A DNA stretch of 64,000 nucleotides from Membranipora membranacea (Eukaryota > Bryozoa > Gymnolaemata > Cheilostomatida > Membraniporidae): positions 16,308,001 to 16,372,000 of the forward strand of contig OU612075.1 of NCBI GenBank assembly GCA_914767715.1, written 5' to 3'. The first letter of the stretch is position 1. Every line of letters starts with the position of its first letter. Shown piece after piece: positions 48,401 to 59,278 of this stretch. The notes beneath the pieces are model-generated. The model had not been told where the DNA came from, made no database searches, and saw only the letters and a program-made list of their open reading frames with translations. Made by a program: the position numbers and the translations under genes.

Positions 48401-51400
48401 AACAACTTTGTTGTAACTCCTTATTGAGTGGAATCAGGACCCCTTTGTTAGGACAAGAGAGTCTGCATATCAATTAATTCTCTCAAAACTATTTCCTATC
48501 ATAAACATTTTTTGTAATGTCTGTTATAAAGCAAGAAGGTAGTCAAAAATTTTTCAAATATAATTATTGATTTGTGATATGAACCACTCACCTAGGATTG
48601 TCTGTATCTTATTACCGGATAGATCTATACACCATGACACAAAGAGAAGCCAATCACTGAACTTGTAGATATTATTAAAGGATAAATCTAGTAGGTCTAT
48701 CATGTGCTGAGCTTGTTGACTTAGATTGTATTGTGGAAGACGGATAATCTGATAAAAAAAAACAAGAAAACATGACATCATCAGACATCCTGTAGCGAGT
48801 AGTTAGATGACCCGAATATATAACTTTTCTGTCGCATTAATGTTTGCCGTAACGCTTCAGGTCATGATCGCCAATTCTCAATGAAAGCTGGCAGCTGCCA
48901 TTTTGTTTTCAGCTATATCTACTAGAGGACTTTTTAAAGTACTCAAACTCTGCTCAGGTCACTGTCAGTGGCATTTCATTATCAACCACATCTCAGTCAC
49001 AGATCAAAAGTGGGTCATAATGGAATGCCAATAACAGCAACCAGGACAACACTATAGGCCTGTCTCGTCAGGACAACACTATAGGCCTCGGGTCTCGTTC
49101 ACCGAGTTTGATAGCCCTAGACTTATTCGCAATGATGATATGAAATCAGAAAAAGATCTACATAGGTCTAATCTTGCACCAGTTCTTCACACTGACCTCA
49201 TTATGCGAGGCGTCCATGTTCTGTAGTTTCTTCAGCTGGAACACCTCCACAGGTAGAGTAGAGAGCTGATTATGAGCGACGTTTAGCTGCACAAGCTCTC
49301 GTAGGAACTTTATACTTTTATCTATCACAGCTATCTGGTTACTTTGTAGGTTAAGTACATGTAACCGCCTGGAAAAGATCTTAGGATATGTATTTTTTTA
49401 ATTAAGTTGTCTTCTCAATTAGCAGGAGACCTATTTACGAACGTTATCGTTAAGCTGTAGAATAAGAGAAGCTATGTTCGTAAGTGTCGACCCAAGAGTT
49501 AGAACTTAGAAGGGTAGGAACAAGTACAGATAAGAGCTGATAAATAGCCATGAATTCTAAATAGTGTACATGAGCACTAGGTGTTGCGGTGGTCAGAACA
49601 CAGCAACTTGTTATTGGGTAGCCTTTGCTTTGGCGCAATTTGATCCAGCTCCAAATTTGATTTTGCGTATGAATCACCCTAGACAGAAGAGTAAGACTCA
49701 TGGACTTTGTTTGAATCCAGTTGATAGCAACAAACCCAGACAGATAGGCTCCTACTCTTGGAAAGTACATTGATAACTTATATAACATTAGCTAGCTACA
49801 TCATGTACTTATATCACTTCTTGTGTGATATTTGTCCTTGGAACGTACTTGCAGCTTGATGCTAGGTCCTGCCATGGGATCACAGTCAGGTTATTGCACT
49901 CTAAATCAAGACTGGTCAGTTGTCTCAGGCCCTCCAGCGAAGGGATTTGCGTGAATTCATTAAAACCTACGATACAGAAAATATTTAAATCAAAGTCAAT
50001 ATATAATGTAACATATAAGGTATAGTGTAAGTTATACTCGTTCAATTAACTTTTAGATTTGACAGACTTGACTGATATAATGATATAATGATGTTAGCAT
50101 TGCTTGCAGCACCTGAAATTAATTAAATAAAAGTTACATTATTGTATGGTACTCAGCCAGACATACACCTCAGCTTTCTTGAATGGTATTAAATTAAATT
50201 TACTGTTCAGTCAAATGTCTGTCTGGCCATATTTGTGCACAAAGAATTTGGTCAGCCTGCAAATATTAGGCGTACTAAAAGGCTCTCCAAGGCTAACTCG
50301 TACTGATTTCGCTTATGAAACTGGCGATTTACCGCAATACTGCTTTAAGTCAATATAAGTACATTAAAGTACAAGAATAATATATAAAAAGAAGCTATTC
50401 CGAAACATGATTATTTTCTACCAATACCAATAAATCCAAATTGCATTCACTTAGTAGGGCCGGTACATAAAAACTGACAAACAGGTGTGGATGCATTGCC
50501 GCAATTAATCTTGGGTTTACGGTGTCATCAAGTTGAATTTAGCCGAATCTCTTTGGGAAATCCAGAATATTGCATAATGGATAATCTCTTAAAAAGCAAA
50601 CCTGTATCATGGGATATTCCCTTGTGTGGTGAGATTGCATTATGGGATACTCTGTACAAATTGTATGCAAGTTTCACCTTGTACATAACTTAATGTTACT
50701 ATTACTACTATCAGTATCTCACCTAGATAGAGCCGCTGAAGGCGGTGTAGTGCTGAGAAAGCAGGTGGGAGACTAGTGAGTAGATTACTGTTCAGGTTTA
50801 TCTCTATTAGCGAAGATAGACCTTTAAAAGAAGGAGGAAAACTTGACTCGCTCAGTGAGTTACACGACAGATCGAGGCGCTCTAATCTGTGTAGGATCCC
50901 AGGTAGCTGTTCTGGTATATCCTGAATACCTGTAAAATGTACAAAGACACTGTCAGTTATTAAGTGAATCGCCGACAGAGCATTGCAAACTCTGTCTTGT
51001 TAGTAGTCTATGTGCTCAGACAGCTGCAATGCAAGTTAGTGGCCTTACATTATCAAACACTGAGTGTTTGATAATGTAAGGCCACTAACTTGCATTGCAG
51101 CTGGCTGAGCACTAAGACTAACTTGTTAGTAGTTCCCCCTCCTCAACTTGTGCCCTTGGACAGAAGGTATAGATTCAAACAAAAATTGTTGCACAATGTA
51201 TAATGCAGAAGAACCTCTCAAGAAAAAACCTTGAACCAATTAGCTTCAATACTAATATTTACTGTGATGCTGCCGTGACTTTTTCATATCTATAGGGCCT
51301 ATCATATCCTATCAGGTGTGATGAAGGGACAGTGGTGATGTCAGACTTCATACCATGTAGCAATCTGTGACATGCATACATACCGCATTTATGAGCGTCG

Positions 51401-52792
51401 AGTCGTCTCAGTGTATCCTTCATACTGTAAGCTTTGCTCAGCGAGTTATCATCTCCTGTAAATATCTGAAGAGACGTCAGAACCTCATCGTCTGTCTGTG
51501 AGAGTCTCCTCGGCCTGTAATGTCGAGCTGATCTATACCCTGTATGAGAAATAAAGTAAAATCATGACCAACTACATCCAAATAAACCTGTGGACACCTA
51601 GTGAGTATTTGATTCATAATTTGAGAGTACCTCAAGAATGGTAAAGGAGAATCTCATCAAGCTTGGTAAGGATTGGAACTTTTAACTGTTGCAGGACCCA
51701 GCCTTGGTAAACAAGTTCAAGTTCAGACCCTAATTAGGTTGCATATTGCAATAGCACTGGTATTTAGAGCTGGTATAATGAAATAACACTAAACCAGATT
51801 AGCGACAAAACACAATGCCTGAAAATGGTAGAGATTATGAATCAAATTTCTGGAATTAAAAGTTAGCTGAACTCTAAAAATAGCTCACCAAGAGTGTTAT
51901 AAACACAAAAACATACCGAGATTAGCCCATTCTGACGTCTCAAGAGCCTGAGGTTCCATCTTGCTGATGTAGTATTGGAAGTCGGCTGAAGCCCAGACGC
52001 CCCTGTGTGTTTTGGGTGTTTGTAGGAATACTCTAGTGGCACGTTTTGACTGCCGACCACGGCCTCCTCTGGACATTCTGTCGTCTGGAAAGAAAGAAAG
52101 AATCTAAGCTTATGTGACAGTATGACATGATAACAGCGACAATCATCTGACAGTAAGAAGAGTGGCACTTCATAATGAAATTTCCCCTCAAATCAGTGTT
52201 GCCAATAACTTCGTCTTTGTTTAAAAATTGGGAATATTTTACGAGTTGACAGTACTAAAATTGAGAGTGAGATCATCTAAAACCTTCTTCATGACGAGAT
52301 GGTGTATCGTACATTTACAGCATAAGCAAATTGTTTGGTAATGCAACAACCATGAAACTCTCAACAATCTGCAATATTTTTACCTTCGCTGCTGCCTCGA
52401 CTAACAGCAGAAGAGAACCTTTCTCTAGCACCCCGCTTAGCAAAAACAATATCCTCCATTCCGAAGGCTAACTCCCCTCCTCTATTACTGTTTCTCGCTA
52501 GTTTTCTGAAGCTCAGACCAGGGGCACCCACCGCAGTGCCCAGCCCACTACTAGATATAGAAGCATCTCCCCGACTAGTAGGCCTGCTAGTAGGCCTGCT
52601 TCCAGCCCCTTTGTTTCTCAGTGTTACTCCATCAGTAGGCGTATCGAGAAGTAGCATATCTCCATCGAGACTTGATGTCGGGGTAATAGAACCTCGACCA
52701 GACGACTGAACAGACCCTGACCGTCCAAACGAGTGAGCAGTCGAGGCGCTCAAACGATCCGTCTGAACCTGAGCAAAGCTGGTCATAGCCAT
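36488..52792 (-). CDS. Roco-family LRR-Roc-COR protein without kinase (1275 aa)
   Basis: Minus exons: 52792-52384, 52084-51917, 51539-51384, 50929-50723, 49966-49849, 49368-49197, 48748-48592, 48246-48091, 47353-47204, 45840-45647, 45290-45162, 44803-44638, 44312-44173, 43732-43503, 42961-42896, 42030-41927, 41658-41417, 39224-39102, 38766-38570, 38264-38095, 37582-37415, 36693-36488. All phases agree; the total is 3828 nt including TGA. Residues 1-190 are Ser/Gly/Arg-rich. About 240-460 are leucine-rich repeats (e.g. LERLDLSCNSL, LVQLNVAHNQLSTLP). The Roc GTPase follows, with P-loop GTKSCGKTS 522-530, DFSGD from 577 and THAD 637-640. The COR domain spans about 730-1150, with FVFLRPRWLIDI and PPGLFSRIVVRL. 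C1161/C1164 (CPYC) and C1187/C1190 (CSIC) suggest a zinc ribbon. No kinase, WD40 or ankyrin segment is seen. The layout resembles non-kinase animal Roco proteins such as MFHAS1. It is likely a cytosolic GTP-binding signalling scaffold (inferred). Confidence 0.9.
43046..43130. mobile_element. MITE family A, copy 2 (truncated)
   Basis: Begins TAATCTAAGTGCTCAGACGG and continues GGGTTAGTGGCATTACGTTATCAAC as in the other copies. The right arm is reduced to a short complementary end (CACTTAGACTA). It lies in the intron between Roco exons 14 and 15. Confidence 0.65.
43503..44803 (-). other. Start of the COR domain (exons 12-14)
   Basis: Three exons directly after the Roc GTPase encode the linker and start of COR. 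The most telling stretch is in exon 14: VIWLHESNKLKDFVFLRPRW followed by LIDIIKTLVRH. In Roco proteins this Trp-containing segment (vfl.P.wL.d....i...) marks COR-A. The next exons (42961 to 41417) add a Ser-rich loop and a variable Pro-rich insert, and exon 19 (38766-38570) carries the COR-B hallmark PPGLFSRIVVRL. Confidence 0.8.
44949..45113. repeat. Microsatellite array TAGTATCATA / TCGTA
   Basis: About 165 bases of decaying tandem repeat run from a TA-rich start through ten-base TAGTATCATA units to five-base TCGTA units. It lies in the intron between Roco exons 11 and 12 and ends about 50 bases from the exon 11 donor. Confidence 0.9.
46095..46381. mobile_element. MITE-like element with ~115-bp inverted repeats
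   Basis: Left and right arms are imperfect inverted copies: both carry AGAATTCTG at the outer end, TTGTCAC about 50 bases in, and the shared core CAAATAATTTGCACAAACT. The centre is unpaired. It lies in the intron between Roco exons 9 and 10, is unrelated to family A by eye and has no coding capacity. Confidence 0.75.
46486..46521. repeat. GC-rich perfect hairpin
   Basis: The 13-base arms TTAGAGGCGGAGA and TCTCCGCCTCTAA are perfect complements around a ten-base loop (ATGGCCTTGG). It stands out by its GC content from the surrounding AT-rich intron and lies about 100 bases from the MITE-like element at 46095-46381. Confidence 0.75.
49042..49088. repeat. Short direct duplication
   Basis: The 20-base string CAGGACAACACTATAGGCCT occurs twice, seven bases apart, in the intron between Roco exons 6 and 7. 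Confidence 0.8.
51004..51120. mobile_element. MITE family A, copy 3 (near-perfect hairpin)
   Basis: The two halves are near-perfect inverted copies around a three-base centre. The arm carries TGCTCAG, CAGCTGCAATGCAAGTTAGT and GGCCTTACATTATCAAACAC, and the outer ends are TAGTC/AGACTA. It is the least diverged copy of the family, hence probably the youngest. It lies in the intron between Roco exons 3 and 4. Confidence 0.85.
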
Positions 52793-54141
52793 AGTTTAGT
52801 CAGTTTAGTGCAGCGATGTTAACTCGAACAGAATGTAGTCAGACAGTATACATTATTCAAACACTGTCAGTAATACCCCCAGCGGTCTGTAAGCCTAGAT
52901 CCAAGATAATCGAACACCATCATAAAGAAAGCTAAAGCAAGTGTGAAAAGTATAATTTCATTTTGAACAGCTGTAGAGTTGACTGTCCAGATTAATATGC
53001 TAAATCCTTCCAGCAAAATATCATGTGAAATAATCCTTGTATAGTTAGTTTTAACAGATCTGTATATCCAGTGTCGGTAAAATATCTCCCAGAGAGCTAT
53101 TCTGCTGCAGTGTTAGACCTGATTGCACTCTACAGTATCAATCCTTACAATATTGTACAGTTGCAGTCCGTGTCTTAGAAACCAATTAAAAACCAATTAA
53201 CCATAGATCAATGACTTGCGACAACCAAGTTCAAATAGCTCGCCTATTATTGGAAACCATGTACGTAGCGCAAGCAACTGCATAGCCTGTGGGCTTATAG
53301 TACAAACCCGAGGTTCTTTGAGGTATCAATGGCTATGCAACACAAAAGGTTCAATAAATCAGAATGGCTAGTGTGATTGGTTACAATTTTAATTGTACTA
53401 TGGTGTTTTTAGAAACACACACTGTTAAAGTATCAATGGCTGCCTTTTGAATTAAATTTATAAAAAGTTCTCACTATAGAGTGACCCAAAACCTGCACCT
53501 AGATTGATATACCAAAACACGTCACAACTGTTTACAGCTACAACAAAACTAAATTCTGACGGCTTAGCCAAGCGATTCCAATAAATAAATCACATCAAGC
53601 CCAAAGAACCATTGCCAAAACCGCATATCAGAGAAAGCCCCTCAACTGGAAGATGATTGTTAGAAAAATACAAAGCTGTCAAAGTGAAATCAAACATAAA
53701 ACGATCAACATTTTTTAGTATGTTGAGAAAACACTCCCCATAGTATCCACATCTGGTGAGCTTAGTCGGAAAAACAAAGTCGGACGTGAGGCAAAACAAA
53801 AGTGACAATCTAGTTTAACAGTACACTGGCAAACAACAAAACCGAAGACTACCGAGATAGAATCAAGGTTAACTTTGACATTATTCAGTTTTTGCACTTC
53901 TGTTATGTTTTCCTTTATCGGAGTTTGTGGTAAACACCGTCTCTCTGATGATGCTCACCGCTTGGCTGTGACATTAAGTCAGCGCAGTCTGATTGCAAAA
54001 AAAACTTACAGTCCCGTGTTTGCCATGCCATTGACCAATAAAATCAGAGAAATAGTTTTCAATTTGGGTTAAAATTGGGTTAAGTGAGTTAAAATCGCAA
54101 GTCTGTCTCTGTCCAAAGAGTGAGAAATAAAGGTGCCTTAA

Positions 54142-54177
54142 GAGCGCGGCTGCCATGTTCGGCGCCATGTTGCTCTC
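54142..54177 (-). promoter_or_regulatory. Possible promoter with YY1-like motifs
   Basis: A GC-rich patch in AT-rich surroundings contains two ATGG elements (AACATGGCGCCG and AACATGGCAGCC on the minus strand). These resemble the YY1 motif (AAnATGGCGGC), which in many animal genes sits at or just after the start of transcription. It lies between first exons B and C of the Roco gene, so it could drive a transcript that uses exon C (52792). Confidence 0.3.
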
Positions 54178-54442
54178 AGTTTACCCTAGGTGAGTTCAGT
54201 ATTCGTAGGAGGAAAACTTTGCCATGCGTGTAAGCTTGAAGAACATATACTCATCCTTCATCTAAATATATAAACCTCAAGTTGGAACTAGCTAAATTAA
54301 AATTAGCTAATATTCACCCTCTAAAAAGACATGGTTCCACACCGATGTCCATTTAGAACTGAGAGACAAAACCAAACCTGCCTGGTTTTATGATATCTTC
54401 CCTGAGCTTTAAAATGATAGTTTAATCCTATCAAAAGCTTAC

Positions 54443-54557
54443 CTGCAATTTTCGGGAAAATGCAATACCGTTGATTGTCCTCGCAACATAGTGACGACAT
54501 CTTTCCGCTGCCTATGGTCGAGGGTGAGAACATCAGTTCCACAAACTCCCCATGCAC
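54443..54557 (-). CDS. Alternative first exon B of the Roco gene
   Basis: An open frame starting with ATG at 54557 (or an internal ATG at 54500) runs into the donor GCAG/GTAAGC and ends in phase 1. Phase 1 is exactly what Roco exon 2 (52084) needs. It would give the N-terminus MHGEFVELMFSPSTIGSGK followed by a Cys-containing stretch. No acceptor is needed if it is a first exon. The strong donor and matching phase support it; transcription data would be decisive. Confidence 0.5.
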
Positions 54558-55580
54558 TGTTACTAGCGCTCAAACAGATGGGCCAAACACAAGGATGAGA
54601 AGTTACCTGAAGCTCATATTGTCTTTGATTATTGGGTACCTAAACATCCTTGACTTCACATCAACACCTTGAGGCTATGAGCATTATAGGAGGAACAAAA
54701 GAACATATCAATAATCATTAGCATCTCCAGTATATGGATTTCTGATGGTTCGTTTAAGAATATTCCTTAGCTGAGCTTAATTTGATCTAAACTCATCAAT
54801 ATATGACATACATAATTGGCAACCTTTATATCAAAAGTGCTAGATCAAACAGGGAGTGGGGCAAAGTCGTCAAACAACAAAGATTGCTGAGGAGTTGTCT
54901 GTCCCGGAGGAATAATGTGATGAGAGGGGGCAACCCATGATGCATCCCTCAGAGAAACGTTATCAAGTTTGTTCCAATTTGTCTATATTCTGAGTCCCTG
55001 CGGTTCAACTCTGAATGCACCCAAACTGGATTACTTTTATTCTCCTCTAACAAGAAGGTTTGGGTCAAACACCTAAACTTCCTTTCCTAACAACAGAGAC
55101 AAGGAACAGTTACAGTTATCTGTCATGTCTGACTGTATCGAAATAGTATGTAGCCAAACCAATGAAACCAGACCACATGGCATGTGTTACACCCATGTTC
55201 CACGCTGTCTGCCAATTTACACCCTCCTAGAGAAAGGTTCTCAACTACTATGGCGGACCTCTCTATCATCTATATTCATCATGATGCTCTCCTAGAGATA
55301 GAGACAAGATGATAGAGAACCAAATTCATTCCTTTGCACTGAGAAGATTTTGACAGCAATCAGATTGGCAAGGATAGAATTGTCAATGATACAAGGAGAA
55401 CTATACAGCAGCTTTGTTATATAGACAGGTAATACTGCGCGTTAAAACCGAAACCAATGTCAAAGGACGTTAAAGTAAAACCGCCGATATCTAAAATATG
55501 TTCCCACATCAGCGAGCATGACCAGATAGCAGTTACTCGATATAACTAGGCCTATGGTAAGACATACTTATATAACTTAC

Positions 55581-55629
55581 CGCTGCGCAGCCCGGCAGTA
55601 GACGTTGACCGAGACATTGATCCATACAT
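55581..55629 (-). CDS. Alternative first exon A of the Roco gene
   Basis: ATG at 55629 opens a 16-codon frame, MYGSMSRSTSTAGLRS, ending at a consensus donor (GCG/GTAAGT) in phase 1. It can join Roco exon 2 (52084) in frame, giving a short Ser-rich N-terminus instead of the 136 residues of exon C. The Ser/Arg-rich composition resembles that of exon C. Confidence 0.55.
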
Positions 55630-58450
55630 CGTCTCTCACCACAACCGAATCAATTTCAATCTCCAACAAATACTTTACAAAGTCCTCAAATAATCCTCAC
55701 AGCGATATGCAATAATGATCACAATTACTCTCCAAGACAGTGTCAATATTTTCTCTTTATACTTATAGGAGAAAAGTAAACTATCTGACAGCCATTATAA
55801 GGAAGTTGAACGCCCTTATCAGCTCATAAGTTCAAACATTGATACTCCTTTTATAGATGTCGCTACACAGCTGTCAGACACATTTCATTGAAAGCAGTTT
55901 GCCAAAACGGATGCAGGAACTTTGATCTGAGACTGAGTATTAAACTTGTCGGAAATACTACGCTGATCTGAGTATTGAATGAATATGTCAGCGAACAAAA
56001 ACCAAAATGTAAGGATTAAAATGCTTACTATTTACACTTACATGAAATTCCGATGACATATAGGAGTGTTTGGTCCCTAATCTTCTAAGGTCGCTAAGTA
56101 ATTTCAATAACTTACTCTATAAAACCATTACCAGGTCTTTGATAAACCTTCATTCGGAGTAATGCTATTTATACATATTACGAAAATAACATTTGATTGA
56201 AATTATAAAACACTGTATTAAAAATGTTGGAAAATATTAAGTTTGAAGAGCTCAGCAAACACACAACCCTCTTGGTTTGGAACAACAGAGAAATTTTAAC
56301 ACTGATATCTTGATTGAATAACAAATACTGTGCAAACAGTAAGATAAAATGTCCAATCTCGATATAAAAGAAATGAGGTTCAGGTTTTTCTTACCAGTTA
56401 ACTAATTATATCAGAACCTGAGTAATCTAGCATATTATTGTTCTACTTATGAGGGATAAATACACGGAATTAGGTATCAGCTGGACAGGAGAGACGATAA
56501 TAGGATCACAATACTCAGCAAATAGGGTCTAAAAAGGCCAGCAACCAGCTGATACCATAAAAAATAGACTGTTTTTCTAAGTCTTCTGACAGTCCTAATC
56601 AATAGGCCGCTGCGAATTAGCAATATTGCGTATGGGACAGCCCTACTACACCCACACTCTAGCCAGAAACCCAGTAACATGCGAGCGAAGTGAGACCTTC
56701 CCACAATGCATTAGTTTGTTGGCAACAACAGCATGACATGGAGATTTCCTACTACGATATTATTGTAAATTCATATTGAATATCAATTTGTGACAGCCTC
56801 TAAATTGGAAAGCAATACTAGAATATTGTCTGTGATTTGTAAGTGATGTTTGCTTATGTAATCTATTCAGTCAACAAAACAACAGAAGTGACACCAATTA
56901 CTTTAGTTAGTGGTAGCGAAGAAAATTAATTGAAATATTTATGCAGTCAAATTATTATATATCAGATACACCACTTGCACATAGAGGTTGCCAGTCTCAG
57001 TATTATGTCAAAGTGCCACTTGCTGTCATCTTTTGGTGATGTTAGATGCCAATTCCTACTGACCATATCCAAACAACTAAATAATTGTTTCTAGTCCCCC
57101 CCTCCCCCCCCCCCGCATACTGTATTTTATTTTGTTTGACCTCACAGAAACCTTAAACATGGCGTAAAGTTTGGAAAGTAGTGTAAAAATTCTCATCCAT
57201 GTTCACAGGAATTGTCTGATTTAGACCTAAGGGTAAACAACTTCGAACTTCATGAAAAATGTTACATAATCCCTCCAACCCTCCCTGTCAAATCTATCCA
57301 GGGAGTTTAGGACTCCTTGATCTATCTATGTTTAAGCGTTTCAGCATTACTCAGTGACCACACCATACAAAACCAGTGTCATTACTGACACTGTTATTGT
57401 CCTGTTGCCCTTACGCAATGTCAGGATTATGAAGAAGTTGTCCCGTCACTTTTCATCATATCAGTGTGGCGCTGTGTATAAAACGAGCCATCAGACAAAG
57501 TTTGTACCCTGCCTCTAATCATGCATTTCACATAGAGAACAGATCCGGAGCCCCCAGACTTTTGCCCCCCCCCCCGCCCCCCTCCCGCCCCCCCTCCCGC
57601 CCCCCTCCCGCCCCCCCCTCCCGCCCGACGGTTACATCTGTAAGGATTATATTCAGGGAGTTATCTTTTATCCGCCCCTGACCATGTGATTTTAAAATGA
57701 TCTGAACCTTTCACTCAACAAAGCTGACTAACTAACCACAAAGAGACTGACCACAGCAGATAAAGAGCTATGTGATGAAAGGAAGTTTTATAGCACATTG
57801 CTGCCAATGATAACCCATATTGTGGCTTTAGCAGCTGATGTGATAACAAACTGTTGGCAATACCATATTCAGCTTCTTACTCATAAAATCATCGAATCAT
57901 GACTGCAACTTCAACAGTAACAGCCAAAATTTGATTTTTGATAGGCTGAGATGGCATAATGAGCACCAATCAAATTTCCTGAAAATAGTGGGAAAAACTG
58001 AGATGATTTCCCTCCAAAATGAGCTGAGTAGCTAGTAGACACATCAAAATCACTACCACAATTTCTCAGTCAATTTTACAAACTTGCAAACTAAAGCAGA
58101 ATGGGACGTCACGCAATCCCCCTCTGTGGATTTCGGCAGACTATTTTGTATCACAATTTTACAGAATTTGTAGATTATACGGCAACAATGCAGGCATTCC
58201 CAAATATGGTGAATGATATTACTGAGAGTAACTACAATAAAAGCAAACTTTCCCGTCGCAGATGTCTTCAAACAAGGTGAGCCTTTACTTTTAACAAGAC
58301 GTAAAAACCAAGGAGCAATTCCCTGCTTTTAACTGCCATCCATATCCATTTTAAAACAGATAAACTATACTTGTCGAATGATAATGAAAATGCAAGATCG
58401 AAACTGCAGACACCTTTCACTGCAGCACACAACTAACAAAAGAAAATTGG
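55630..58450. other. Upstream region of the Roco gene
   Basis: This should hold the promoter for first exon A. I see no exon chain. It contains poly-C tracts near 57097-57115 and a C-rich microsatellite at 57563-57627. Confidence 0.45.
57563..57627. repeat. C-rich microsatellite (CCCTCCCGCCCC)n
   Basis: About 65 bases of almost pure C with regular CTCCCG interruptions make units of roughly 12-14 bases. The complementary strand is G-rich and could form G-quadruplexes. It is not coding despite an open frame of Pro/Arg across it. Confidence 0.85.
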
Positions 58451-58481
58451 ATGTGTTATAGGTTGTCTTACACCAATACAG

Positions 58482-59155
58482 ATAGAGAGAGGTTTCTCAC
58501 TCATTTTGACTTACTCGCATGGCATCGGCTCTCAGATGATGAAAAACACAGACATAAACTCAAGAAGTGCTCAGAATGTCTCACATCATCTCATGTATAT
58601 GTCTATGGAACTTTAAAGAGAAATGAAGCGGCGTTTCCGCCACGCGTGCCTGTTGAACCAGTGAGTGTACCGAAAGTTGTACCAGCAGACAAAGAAAACA
58701 TCATTCAGGGAGCACGACAAGTCACAGATGAATGCTCACATATTGCTGACAAGGCACATGAGGTGTCGATGAAGACGACGCCAAATAAATAAGACGAGAA
58801 ATGGCACTTGTAAGGAATATAGACTATCAACCAACTCATAGACTGAAATCTGGAAACTATCCGTTTGATAAGGACGTAACGAAACAACATATACAGGCAT
58901 TCAAAGAAGCTGATGGGGAAATAAACTTGGCTCAATATTCCTGTATTTTTGAACAATTGGAAAGCAGCATCAAATGGTAACCAACTACTGAAACAATTTG
59001 CCATTGACAAGGGTTTGATAGAGCAATCTGATAATGACAATAGAAGACGTAGGCGTGGAAATCAGATGGAGCAAAGTTTTCACTCCACCTTACTAGAGAG
59101 CAGTCAATTGAGCAGGAAATGTCACGGATCAAGATGTGGCGTAACTATTGACTAG
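58482..59155 (+). pseudogene. Frame-broken coding remnant, possibly from a mobile element
   Basis: Three successive stretches look coding but lie in different plus frames. 58482-58792 begins after an acceptor-like TTGTCTTACACCAATACAG and reads FDLLAWHRLSDDEKHRHKLK then KCSEC, ending in TAA. 58811-58978 reads DYQPTHRLKSGNYPFDKDV. 58949-59155 reads QLLKQFAIDKGLIEQSDND then a run of Arg. The WxxLSxxEKxxHxLxxCxxC pattern with charged helices suggests a nucleic-acid-binding or transposon-encoded protein, but I cannot name the family. The frame changes within about 200 bases indicate decay, or short introns I cannot place. No terminal repeats were found. Confidence 0.4.
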
Positions 59156-59214
59156 AGCTTTTCTCCATTTCAGTGATTGCTTGCTCGTTCAGCACACAAG
59201 CCTGGATAACTCAC

Positions 59215-59278
59215 CGCATATTGCTGCCGGAAAACATCGTAGTCTTCAATTTTAATCCAGATCACCAAAACAGCTGCG
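59215..59278 (-). CDS. Isolated exon candidate
   Basis: A strong acceptor (TTTTCTTTTTTGATGTTACAG) and a consensus donor (GCG/GTGAGT) bracket 64 bases open in one frame: AAVLVIWIKIEDYDVFRQQY plus Ala. I find no neighbouring exon in phase. It is either part of a gene with other exons I missed, or chance. It lies downstream of the stop codon of the gene to its right. Confidence 0.3.

Larger units (their letters stand above)
48592..51539 (-). other. Leucine-rich-repeat block (exons 3-7)
   Basis: Exons 3 to 7 encode a run of 23-24-residue leucine-rich repeats with the LxxLxLxxNxL pattern, such as LSSLIEINLNSNLLTSLP, LTSLDLECNNLTVIP, LHVLNLQSNQIAVI and IDLLDLSFNNIYKF. In Roco proteins this horseshoe sits directly before Roc and is thought to bind partners or regulate the GTPase. 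Confidence 0.85.

Noticed and set aside
53974-54168. Minus open frame starting MAPNMAAALLRH as a further Roco first exon
   Set aside because: No donor in the needed phase; the ATGG elements are better explained as promoter-associated motifs.
56477-56704. 75-codon hydrophobic minus open frame
   Set aside because: No splice partners and no motif; likely chance.
57466-57681. Plus open frame with Pro-rich protein
   Set aside because: Most of it is the C-rich microsatellite read as Pro/Arg; no splice or conservation evidence.
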